This document shows positions 1-5,346 of a DNA stretch of 5,855 nucleotides, in pieces (within the stretch, counting starts at the first letter, position 1; each line of letters opens with the position of its first letter). The stretch covers positions 1 to 5,855 of the forward strand of contig JAQTTS010000143.1 in assembly GCA_028710655.1 (NCBI GenBank). The letters are read 5' to 3'. The notes under the pieces are model-generated. The model ran no database searches. It was not told where the DNA came from and saw nothing but the letters and a program-made list of their open reading frames with translations. The translations under genes and the position numbers were made by a program. The stretch comes from Dehalococcoidales bacterium. GTDB lineage: Bacteria; Chloroflexota; Dehalococcoidia; Dehalococcoidales; UBA5760.

Positions 1-120
1 CTTACCAGCCTTGTCGGATTTACCCTTGCCACTTCCGGCACCGCCGGCCATCACAGTGACATCGGCATCGGCTACCGGCTCCCCGTTGTGTGTTACCTTT
101 ACCAAGATTTCTCCTGCCAT
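1..120 (-). CDS. Ig-like/carboxypeptidase-regulatory-like beta-sandwich protein (N-terminus only)
   Basis: The first 40 residues of a gene that runs out of the window at position 1. The ATG at 120-118 lies 7 bases after a consensus AGGAGG (133-128), so the start is secure. The peptide begins MAGEILVKVTHNGEPVADAD, followed by VTVMAGGAGSGKGKSDKAGK. The pattern is a strand (EILVKVT), the turn NGEPVADADVTV, then a Gly/Lys-rich loop, then SDKAGK. This is the signature of carboxypeptidase-regulatory-like and related Ig-like domains (x-G-x-P-V-x-x-A-x-V-x-V ... T/S-D-x-x-G). These domains are common as add-on folds in phage structural proteins and bacterial surface proteins. There is no signal peptide. 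The Gly-Ser-Gly-Lys run is too short and is not followed by a P-loop context, so it should not be read as a nucleotide-binding Walker A motif. The remaining domains are unseen. Confidence 0.75.
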   Translation of the reverse strand, partial: MAGEILVKVTHNGEPVADADVTVMAGGAGSGKGKSDKAGK

Positions 121-127
121 TTGATTT

Positions 128-133
128 CCTCCT
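128..133 (-). promoter_or_regulatory. Ribosome-binding site for the gene starting at 120
   Basis: AGGAGG on the minus strand, 7 bases before the ATG, is a consensus Shine-Dalgarno. It fixes the start of the truncated gene at the left edge. The gene's reading frame is short in this window and could otherwise be overlooked. Confidence 0.85.
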
Positions 134-153
134 ATATATTTCTCAAGAAATAA

Positions 154-846
154 TTATATCTTTAATTTTATAGTCTCCAGGTAATCGATATCCGCTTGCT
201 TGGCCGCGGCAGCCTCTGTTTTAACCAGGTATTGCAGGTAATGGGCGCTGGCCGTCATTTTCTTGGCGATACCAGCGTTAGAGATCTCATGGACATTATC
301 CCATGATGTTCCCATCGCCCAGTGTGGAGTCCCATCGGTTTCCACCCACAGGCGCATGATATAGAGCTGGCCAGCTGATGGTGCCCCGAAATTAGCGGTA
401 GCAAACTCGGCGCCGGTAGTATCGTTGAGTGTCAGGCGCCAGTTATTATTTACGCTCTTGTCAAACTCGATATAGACATATTCGGTAGCCCCGATATAAA
501 AACCGAACCTGAATTCCACATCGGCCACAGAAGTCAGTTCTACGGAGATGGCGGCAAAGAATTCACGTGCTCTCTCAACCAGGGGTGAATGGATCCTTGT
601 TCCCTGCTGGTTACCGATAACTGCTCCGGTCAGCAAGGTGTTATGGGATACTACGGTGGTGACATCATTACCCCCGCCACCTACGGCGAGAGTAGCGATA
701 TCGTAGGCTGCCCCGAAGTTCTGCCGGGAAAGCCCGCGGTCGAAGCAGTCCTGTATATGTATGTATTTACCCCACAGCCTTTTTCCATCGTCGGAAAGCG
801 ACCGGGAGTTACGAGCACCGTAGTTATAAGGTCCGGTTTGAACCAT
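154..846 (-). CDS. Jelly-roll (ConA-like) virion decoration or receptor-binding protein candidate
   Basis: This is a 230-residue protein. Its ATG at 846 lies 6 bases after AGGAGA (858-853), and this site overlaps the TAA stop of the beta-helix gene. Residues 1-45 are polar (GPYNYGARNSRSLSDDGKRLWG) and may be an attachment peptide. Residues 46-80 include a GGGG turn. From about residue 85 the sequence reads as a beta-sandwich: FFAAISVELTSV (96-107), VEFRFGFYIG (110-119), YVYIEFDK (123-130), NWRLTLNDTTG (135-145), LYIMRLWVETDG (161-172), PHWAMGTSW (174-182) and IDYLETIKLKI (220-230). Alternating hydrophobics, the EFDK-x(4)-NWRL hairpin and the ending 'xDYLxxxKL' resemble ConA/LamG-like domains of phage structural proteins. 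No signal peptide, membrane helix or active site is seen. Function is inferred from fold pattern and neighbours. It resembles the C-terminal domains of the two preceding genes in type, not in alignable sequence. Confidence 0.75.
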   Translation of the reverse strand: MVQTGPYNYGARNSRSLSDDGKRLWGKYIHIQDCFDRGLSRQNFGAAYDIATLAVGGGGNDVTTVVSHNTLLTGAVIGNQQGTRIHSPLVERAREFFAAISVELTSVADVEFRFGFYIGATEYVYIEFDKSVNNNWRLTLNDTTGAEFATANFGAPSAGQLYIMRLWVETDGTPHWAMGTSWDNVHEISNAGIAKKMTASAHYLQYLVKTEAAAAKQADIDYLETIKLKI

Positions 847-852
847 CTAATA

Positions 853-858
853 TCTCCT
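853..858 (-). promoter_or_regulatory. Ribosome-binding site for the gene starting at 846
   Basis: AGGAGA on the minus strand, 6 bases before the ATG. Its first base is the last base of the upstream TAA stop (TAAGGAGA), so terminating ribosomes sit on the next gene's site, which favours coupled translation. Confidence 0.8.
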
Positions 859-2768
859 TACAGGTGATTCCATACCAGTATCGGGCTGCACCTCAATACG
901 CAGGCTGTGGCTACAGCTCCGTTGTCTATCGATATAACCCAGTAACATGCGCCGGCAGCCGGACCGGTCGGTATCTGCGTAGCGTCCACTCCCCGCAGAA
1001 CATTATTAACGTAGAAGTATGTTCCTACATTGGGGACAAGTATTATTTTAATACGATAGGTATAGAGGGCTGTCATGGTAACACCCAGATTTACTGTTGC
1101 TTGGGCAGCCGCAAAAGTTTCCCCATAAATATCGTAATTCTGGATTTGAATACCGAAACCATCGTTTGCCAGCACCCCCTCGGCATTTGCCTGTTTGAGC
1201 TGGACCCTGGCCCGGACATCGGCGTGCGATCCGGCGTCTCGTGATACATCGAACGCTATCTCTATCCTGTTGTCGAAGTCAACTCTATCCCACTGGGTTC
1301 CATCGACATAGCTGTTCATTAAGGCTGCGGGAGCATGGACTAATCCGGAATCACCGCCAGCTGCAGCACAGGCTACTTCGGCAAAAGTAGGATAGAGAGT
1401 AGAGCTTCCGGTGCCCACACTGCCGTCTGTCCAAAGGTTGTTTATCGGGACCTGGAAGGTTCTCGCCTGCCGGTTGAGCAACTCGGATATAAACTCTGGA
1501 GTCGCGAAAGTAGGATTGTGAAGTTGATACTCTTTCTTGGAGAAATCCTTGATTATCTCGGTGGCAGCCGGATCCAGCGGCCTTATTTCCTCGACTCTCA
1601 ATACCGGCTGCCCGGGGAAGTTGGTCTGCCCCAGGTCGGGGTTAATTACTGTTCCGTGTAATCCATTGACAGTAATATTATGCAGAGTAGAATTGGTGGC
1701 AAACTGAATATCTACCAGCCCCGCATCCACATCAAAGTCTTTCAGTAACCAGCCGTCCTGAGTGCCGGCAGAGATAACGGGAGTCACCCCATCCAAAGTT
1801 AGACGAGTTCCTAACCCGCTGCCTATTATCTTGATATTATCGACAGCTCGGGATAATTGGGCGGTCAGAGCAAAAGTGCCCGGACCTATTTCTATTGTAG
1901 AACCCGGATTACAGCCACTCAAAGCAGCTGCTATTGGCATATTTTCAAGAACTCTCCATTTTCCCAGGTCATTGAGCTGCCATAGTATATTGGAGGTGGC
2001 TCCACCACACCCATAAACCCATCCTCCCATAATGAGGATTGCCCCGGTGCCCGTCGTAGTAACGGTGCCCACAACGCTATCTTCTATATCAAAACCACCG
2101 GTGCCACTGTTCGTTATATCGTTTACCTGCGAACAATTTAATAGGTATACAGTGGTCGCTCCGGTTGCCAGGGAAGCAATATCCCAATAATCCAGATCAC
2201 ACCCTTTGAGGGTTAGATGGTGCGCAAATGCTCCGGAAGTATCGATATTCCCCCCAACACGGGTAAAATTCATATTTAATGTGCAGGGTGCTGTGCTTAA
2301 ATCGGTAGCCCCCGCAGTGATAACACAAACATCAAGGTTTATCTCTCCGGCCACCTGCTGGATAGCGTCGCCGGCGCCTACTCCGGTAAAGTTCGTTTTG
2401 TGGGCACTAAATACGCCACCTGTTACGCGTAAAGCGGGCATAGTAGCATCTGGAGCTGTAACCTCTAAATTTTCGAGGTGGAGTGTCCCCGGAGAAACTA
2501 TAACCGCAGCTGCTGGAGCTACGACAGGGGCTATAGTTACCCTCCCGTCTCCTATTCCCTTTAAGGTAATGTCTGCTGCTCCGCTCGGAGTAATATCACC
2601 TTCGGTATATACCCCGGGGTATATCTCTATTACCCAATCGCCTGTCTGCGAATCTGCGTAATCTACAGCCGCTTGGATAGAGATAAATTCGGAAAGCCCC
2701 CCGGGAATATTTCCAACCCTGATTGTGTAGGGCATCCTCTTTAGTTTGGTATCTATTGGCATTGTCAT
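858..2768 (-). CDS. Parallel beta-helix (pectin-lyase-fold) tail-spike-like protein with C-terminal jelly roll
   Basis: This is a 636-residue protein, the largest in the window. Its ATG at 2768 follows GAGGTGA (2779-2773), which touches the upstream stop; a second ATG at codon 3 is also possible. Residues 26-73 carry the pectin-lyase-fold opening: FISIQAAVDYA (28-38), then WVIEIYPGVYTEG (45-57), then ITLKGIG (67-73). Repeating short strands typical of a beta-helix run to about 255, with buried-Cys and Asn positions. A second opening occurs at 278-318: PIAAALSGCNPGSTIEIGPGTF, then IKIIGSG. The second helix is shorter and ends near 375. After a charged linker (389-425) and a helix (423-435), residues 440-636 read as a jelly-roll or ConA-like beta-sandwich, with RIEIAFDVS (501-509), RARVQLKQ (519-526), FGIQIQNYDIYG (538-549), YRIKIILV (571-578), TYFYVNNVLRGV (583-594) and an all-beta end. 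Phage tail spikes with this fold bind or cleave surface polysaccharide. No catalytic residues can be named, so depolymerase activity is unproven. Confidence 0.85.
   Translation of the reverse strand: MTMPIDTKLKRMPYTIRVGNIPGGLSEFISIQAAVDYADSQTGDWVIEIYPGVYTEGDITPSGAADITLKGIGDGRVTIAPVVAPAAAVIVSPGTLHLENLEVTAPDATMPALRVTGGVFSAHKTNFTGVGAGDAIQQVAGEINLDVCVITAGATDLSTAPCTLNMNFTRVGGNIDTSGAFAHHLTLKGCDLDYWDIASLATGATTVYLLNCSQVNDITNSGTGGFDIEDSVVGTVTTTGTGAILIMGGWVYGCGGATSNILWQLNDLGKWRVLENMPIAAALSGCNPGSTIEIGPGTFALTAQLSRAVDNIKIIGSGLGTRLTLDGVTPVISAGTQDGWLLKDFDVDAGLVDIQFATNSTLHNITVNGLHGTVINPDLGQTNFPGQPVLRVEEIRPLDPAATEIIKDFSKKEYQLHNPTFATPEFISELLNRQARTFQVPINNLWTDGSVGTGSSTLYPTFAEVACAAAGGDSGLVHAPAALMNSYVDGTQWDRVDFDNRIEIAFDVSRDAGSHADVRARVQLKQANAEGVLANDGFGIQIQNYDIYGETFAAAQATVNLGVTMTALYTYRIKIILVPNVGTYFYVNNVLRGVDATQIPTGPAAGACYWVISIDNGAVATACVLRCSPILVWNHL
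2607..2624. repeat. Perfect 18-bp palindrome in the beta-helix gene
   Basis: ATATACCCCGGGGTATAT equals its own reverse complement. It encodes most of the IYPGVY motif at residues 49-54 of the tail-spike-like protein. The palindrome may simply result from codon choice in that conserved motif. No site function is claimed. Confidence 0.85.
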
Positions 2769-2772
2769 ATTA

Positions 2773-2779
2773 TCACCTC
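2773..2779 (-). promoter_or_regulatory. Ribosome-binding site for the beta-helix gene
   Basis: GAGGTGA on the minus strand lies 4 bases before the ATG at 2768 and 10 bases before a second ATG at codon 3. It sits directly after the TAA stop of the preceding gene. Either ATG could be used and the difference is two residues. Confidence 0.7.
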
Positions 2780-2780
2780 A

Positions 2781-3581
2781 TTATGATGGAATTATTACAT
2801 CCTCAGTCCATATTCTGACTATACCTATCTGAGGAGTGCAAGCCCCTCCTGCGGTTGTATCGAAGAACCAGTTGGGATACATCGGCAGATCCGGGAGGTT
2901 GGTTATGTGTGACGCTATCAAGGTTTCATTAAGATAGAACTGGACAGTAGCAACCGTGGCCACCTGCACAGATGTAATCTTCAATTTATTCTTGTTGGCC
3001 AGGTTCTCGCCAAACCCGGTATTAACCGTCTCGACGCCAGCTGCGTCGGTAACCGTCTGCAGGGCATTACCGGCACCCACCAGGGCAAAGGCAGCAATAT
3101 TATTGGTAGCCCGGGTAATAGCCTGTGTCGGCCCGAATCCGAATATCGACAGGGTGTTGTCGAGGTTAGCCAGGTTAGCAATAGCAAATTCCCATTCGAG
3201 CTCTGTAACCCGCAATATAGAATTTACTCCGGATAACTCCGGTCCGAAAGGCCATCTCTGGTTACCTACCAGCCTCGCTGTCTCGTTGGCATTGGGTGCA
3301 GCAGAAGCAGCCAGGTCCGCTGCCATTACGCCAGCACCGGCACCGCGTGCCCATGCAGCTCCTGTAGCCGGGTTGGTTACAGTCCACAGGGTGAAATCTA
3401 TACCGAGCTCATCCTGCCAGCCCTCGTAGAGGCTCATCTCCGGGCGAAGTTCACTCACGTGGGCAACTATCCAGGCGATGGCCTCGGATAAAGCCTCAAG
3501 CGAGTCGGTGGACCGGTCGAAGGTTTCATTATTGTCTTTTGATTGGATACGTCTCAGTTCTTCCAAAAAATCCATAACCAT
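2781..3581 (-). CDS. Helical N-terminus plus concanavalin A/LamG-like domain protein
   Basis: This is a 266-residue protein. Its ATG at 3581 shares bases with the upstream TAA (TAATG) and lies 7 bases after GGAGG (3593-3589). A second ATG two codons later is less well spaced. Residues 1-47 look helical and amphipathic, and include FDRSTDSLEALSEAI (21-35), a pattern I associate with phage structural proteins and probably an oligomerisation or docking segment. Residues 55-266 read as a beta-sandwich: a small-residue loop (73-97), ELEWEFAIAN (127-136), LSIFGFG (144-150), NIAAFALVG (161-169), KLKITSVQV (199-207), then VQFYLNETLIASHITNLP (213-230). The last resembles the strand-turn-strand of LamG/ConA-like lectins in which a polypeptide names its own 'x-Y-x-N/D-G-x-x' turn. 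The end is IGIVRIWTEDV. Glycan binding is plausible by fold, but no sugar-binding or metal residues can be assigned. Confidence 0.8.
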   Translation of the reverse strand: MVMDFLEELRRIQSKDNNETFDRSTDSLEALSEAIAWIVAHVSELRPEMSLYEGWQDELGIDFTLWTVTNPATGAAWARGAGAGVMAADLAASAAPNANETARLVGNQRWPFGPELSGVNSILRVTELEWEFAIANLANLDNTLSIFGFGPTQAITRATNNIAAFALVGAGNALQTVTDAAGVETVNTGFGENLANKNKLKITSVQVATVATVQFYLNETLIASHITNLPDLPMYPNWFFDTTAGGACTPQIGIVRIWTEDVIIPS

Positions 3582-4186
3582 TATCTTTCCTCCAGCATGT
3601 GTAGTAATTCATCATCTATAAGTGTCATGGCGCCCACCTCGGATGGAGTAGTGAAAGCGAGGTCACCGCTATACACGATAGGGTTAATTTTGAATACAGC
3701 CCGGCAGTGATAGCTATTTCCGGGAGATAACCCGGTAATTCTGTGATTAAAAGTATCTCCGGTTATATAGCCTGACATCCACGGTGTGACCATACCATAG
3801 CTGGTTGATGGTCCATATTCGAACCTTACAGATCCCCCTCGGCCTCCGTCATTGATGATATACCCTTGCAGGGTAGCTGCATATTCAGCAAGAAGCGTCG
3901 GTGCCATAATTGCCACTTCGGGCACTGCGGGAAGTGTAGTGATGAAAGACAAGACAGATCCGGCAGTTCCTGCGCCCAGTGCATTTCTGGCCTCTGCCTG
4001 GAAGTAATATATCGTATTACCCATCAGGTTGGTTAAAAGAGCCTGAAAGGTGTCACCGGTTCTCATACCGGACCTTACCCAGGGGGTATAGGTTCCGAGT
4101 GCCAGAGTGGTTCCATACTGGAAACGCCCCTCGCAATCGAGCCCGCCATCGTCCAGGATACTACCGTTTAATATTGCTTGAGCCAT
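3581..4186 (-). CDS. Tandem fibronectin type III-like repeat protein
   Basis: I chose the ATG at 4186 (201 residues). A strong GGAGGTG (4198-4192) lies 5 bases before it, and the start couples to the upstream stop as TGATG. The frame also extends to a TTG at 4252, but that would overlap the upstream gene by 67 bases without a comparable site. Two repeats are visible. Repeat 1, residues 4-85, contains LNGSILDDGG, GRFQYGTT, TGDTFQALLTNL, YYFQAEARNALG and FITT. Repeat 2, residues 89-180, contains LQGYIINDGG, VRFEYGPSTSYG, TGDTFNHRITGLSPGNSYHCRAV and AFTT. This matches the surface-protein FN3 variant that reads LNG-x-x-DGG-x-x-x-FEYG-x-T-x-YG, then TGLxPGTxYxxRAV, then FTT. Repeat 1 lacks the leading strand that repeat 2 has (residues 89-101). 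The tail (185-201) is an acidic, possibly helical stretch. Such repeats usually act as spacers or adhesion units on virions. No enzyme motif is seen. Confidence 0.82.
   Translation of the reverse strand: MAQAILNGSILDDGGLDCEGRFQYGTTLALGTYTPWVRSGMRTGDTFQALLTNLMGNTIYYFQAEARNALGAGTAGSVLSFITTLPAVPEVAIMAPTLLAEYAATLQGYIINDGGRGGSVRFEYGPSTSYGMVTPWMSGYITGDTFNHRITGLSPGNSYHCRAVFKINPIVYSGDLAFTTPSEVGAMTLIDDELLHMLEER
3589..3593 (-). promoter_or_regulatory. Ribosome-binding site for the gene starting at 3581
   Basis: GGAGG on the minus strand, 7 bases before the ATG at 3581, within the last codons of the upstream gene. It selects the first ATG (MVM) over the one two codons later. Confidence 0.8.
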
Positions 4187-4767
4187 CAATGCACCTCCGT
4201 GGCTGATAAGGATTGAGCTGTCGGTATCCCCGGAGCCGGAGCGAGAGGGCAAGTCGGGTTGATATCCAATTCCTGACGGGTTGGAACCGATAATGTCGAA
4301 AGCAGTGGAGGAAAGACAACCGGGTCGCTTTCCATATCATCCACATATTGAGCGCCTACCGGTGCAGTTCCACCGCGCACAAAACTGAGTTTGAAAGTTA
4401 TCGTTTTCGCATAAGCGGTAATAAATTTCGAAACCTCATATTGTGCCCACGCAGCGTTTACTGGCATGTCTGTCGATGCTGTGCCTAATTCGTCTATAAT
4501 TTGAATCTTGTTCTCCTGATTATTACTGGGTTCCCCACGATACCAGCAGCGGAATGTTAAGGTAGAAAACCTTAAAGCATCTACCAAGTCAGGGTCAGTT
4601 ATTTGCCAAGAAGCCACACCTCCCCAGAAGTTTACGCTATAATTGACATAGCGTAAACTCCATAACCCTGTCCTCGGAGAAAGGTTGCTTACCGTAGGCT
4701 TGACTGTCCCGCTAAGGGTCCAACCTCCTGCGTCTCCGGTTTCCCATCCTTCATTTGGAAAAAGCAT
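4186..4767 (-). CDS. Jelly-roll carbohydrate-binding-module-like protein
   Basis: This is a 193-residue protein. Its ATG at 4767 lies 6 bases after AGGAG (4778-4774), which itself overlaps the TAG stop of the gene before. Residues 4-17 (PNEGWETGDAGGWT) match the opening of CBM4/9-like and related galactose-binding jelly rolls (N-x-x-F/W-E-x-G-x-x-x-W). The expected order then follows: a GLWSLRY strand (34-40), a Trp-containing strand (51-55), an aromatic RCWYRG strand (73-78), a K-I-Q-I-I-D strand (87-92), W-A-Q-Y (107-110), FKLSF (125-129) and the closing AQYVDDM (139-145), typical of the last strand of this fold. Residues 150-193 form a proline-rich tail of unknown role. The stop TGA shares one base with the next start (TGATG). 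Codons 37-47 hold a perfect 12-bp inverted repeat. Sugar binding is suggested by fold only; no binding residues can be assigned. The protein could also be a structural spacer. Confidence 0.75.
   Translation of the reverse strand: MLFPNEGWETGDAGGWTLSGTVKPTVSNLSPRTGLWSLRYVNYSVNFWGGVASWQITDPDLVDALRFSTLTFRCWYRGEPSNNQENKIQIIDELGTASTDMPVNAAWAQYEVSKFITAYAKTITFKLSFVRGGTAPVGAQYVDDMESDPVVFPPLLSTLSVPTRQELDINPTCPLAPAPGIPTAQSLSATEVH
4192..4198 (-). promoter_or_regulatory. Ribosome-binding site deciding the FN3-repeat gene start
   Basis: GGAGGTG on the minus strand, 5 bases before the ATG at 4186 and inside the last codons of the upstream gene. It argues for the 201-residue product over a longer TTG-initiated form at 4252. 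Confidence 0.85.
4629..4659. repeat. Perfect 12-bp inverted repeat with 7-base loop, inside a coding sequence
   Basis: On the plus strand the left arm AGTTTACGCTAT (4629-4640) and the right arm ATAGCGTAAACT (4648-4659) are exact reverse complements, separated by AATTGAC. It covers codons 37-47 of the carbohydrate-binding-module-like gene (S-L-R-Y-V-N-Y-S-V-N-F). In mRNA it would form a 12-bp stem. There is no U-run after it, so it does not look like an intrinsic terminator. Its function is unknown. Confidence 0.9.
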
Positions 4768-4773
4768 ATATCT

Positions 4774-4778
4774 CTCCT
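4774..4778 (-). promoter_or_regulatory. Ribosome-binding site for the gene starting at 4767
   Basis: AGGAG on the minus strand, 6 bases before the ATG. It overlaps the TAG stop of the paralogue gene (TTAGGAG), so it couples the two genes. Confidence 0.8.
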
Positions 4779-5346
4779 AATAGATACCTGTGCTTATACT
4801 ATAACTGCCTTCAATGATTTCATCATCCTCTATCGTCATGGGAATAGCCAGCACGTCTCGCGCTGCCAGCATATACCTGGTGGCTCCTCCGGAATCCCTG
4901 AATCGTGCATGTAATCCCCACTCTGCCACAGTGATAGCCCCCCCGCTTTTGTTAAAAGCTCTGCGGTGGTGGGTAATTGTGGACCCGAGAGCATTAGCAC
5001 TCGGCTGGGTTATTGTGGATAGACAATATTGCATCTGTCCTGCCAGGCTGCCGCTGCCAATTGGTGCAGCCAGTTGATAATCAGCGACAGTAACAGCAGC
5101 AATTCCTGTCCCAAATACGATACCCATACTATTGGACGTTGTTCCCTCTGCCTCGAAGCTGGTTTCGTATTCTACAGCGGTGCGATTAACTCCTCCTGTA
5201 TCTCTTATAGTTCTATTTATAGATGTCATGTGAATAAACATGAGTATAAGCCATGCCTGGACGAAACTATGAGCTTTACCGCTCTTTTGTTCAAGCAGTT
5301 TCTCTCCTCGATAGCGAGCAAGTTTATAAGTAAGTTCTATACTCAT
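4777..5346 (-). CDS. Putative phage virion/tail-associated protein, tandem paralogue of the preceding gene
   Basis: This is a 189-residue protein. Its ATG (5346-5344) overlaps the TGA of the upstream gene as ATGA. The upstream Shine-Dalgarno is poor, so translation probably depends on coupling by reinitiation. Residues 1-24 (lysine/arginine-rich strand) lead into the conserved AHSFVQAW block (25-32) and a hydrophobic helix-like stretch (33-40). A DTGG turn follows (49-52), then GIVFGTG (75-81), DYQLAAPI (89-96), NKSGGAITVAEWGL (132-145), YMLAARDVL (158-166) and a final beta-strand pair to residue 189. The same blocks occur in the same order in the upstream gene, so the pair arose by duplication. 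The N-terminal part, complete here, suggests what is missing from the truncated neighbour. No catalytic residues are recognised. A structural or adsorption role is inferred from the neighbouring genes. Confidence 0.85.
   Translation of the reverse strand: MSIELTYKLARYRGEKLLEQKSGKAHSFVQAWLILMFIHMTSINRTIRDTGGVNRTAVEYETSFEAEGTTSNSMGIVFGTGIAAVTVADYQLAAPIGSGSLAGQMQYCLSTITQPSANALGSTITHHRRAFNKSGGAITVAEWGLHARFRDSGGATRYMLAARDVLAIPMTIEDDEIIEGSYSISTGIY

Noticed and set aside
1..120. Gly-Ser-Gly-Lys stretch in the left-edge protein as a Walker A P-loop
   Set aside because: The surrounding sequence is an Ig-like turn and strand pattern, and the spacing of a P-loop (GxxxxGK[ST] between a strand and a helix) is not met convincingly.
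139..150. TTTCT/AGAAA inverted repeat in the 33-base gap as a possible terminator
   Set aside because: The arms are 5 bases with only a 2-base loop and AT-rich, and there is no following U-run on the minus-strand transcript. It is not a credible terminator.
589..1244. Plus-strand open frames at 589-867 and 864-1244
   Set aside because: They are antisense to the jelly-roll and beta-helix genes and show no family signature. The frame boundary near 860 only mirrors the real gene junction.
858..2768. Calling the beta-helix protein an active polysaccharide depolymerase
   Set aside because: The fold is well supported, but no catalytic residue set can be read from sequence alone. Many phage beta-helix proteins are only binding or structural.
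2206..3429. Plus-strand open frames of 151 residues (2206-2661) and 157 residues (2956-3429)
   Set aside because: They lie wholly opposite well-supported minus-strand genes, their translations are low-complexity with no recognisable domain, and they break the uniform gene direction. They are antisense shadows.
4187..4252. TTG start at 4252 for the FN3-repeat gene
   Set aside because: It would overlap the upstream gene by 67 bases, has no comparable ribosome-binding site, and the extra 22 residues do not supply the missing FN3 strand. The ATG at 4186 has GGAGGTG at good spacing.
5226..5243. TCATGT/ACATGA inverted repeat with 6-base loop
   Set aside because: A 6-base stem is expected by chance several times in a window of this size, and it lies in coding sequence with no supporting context.
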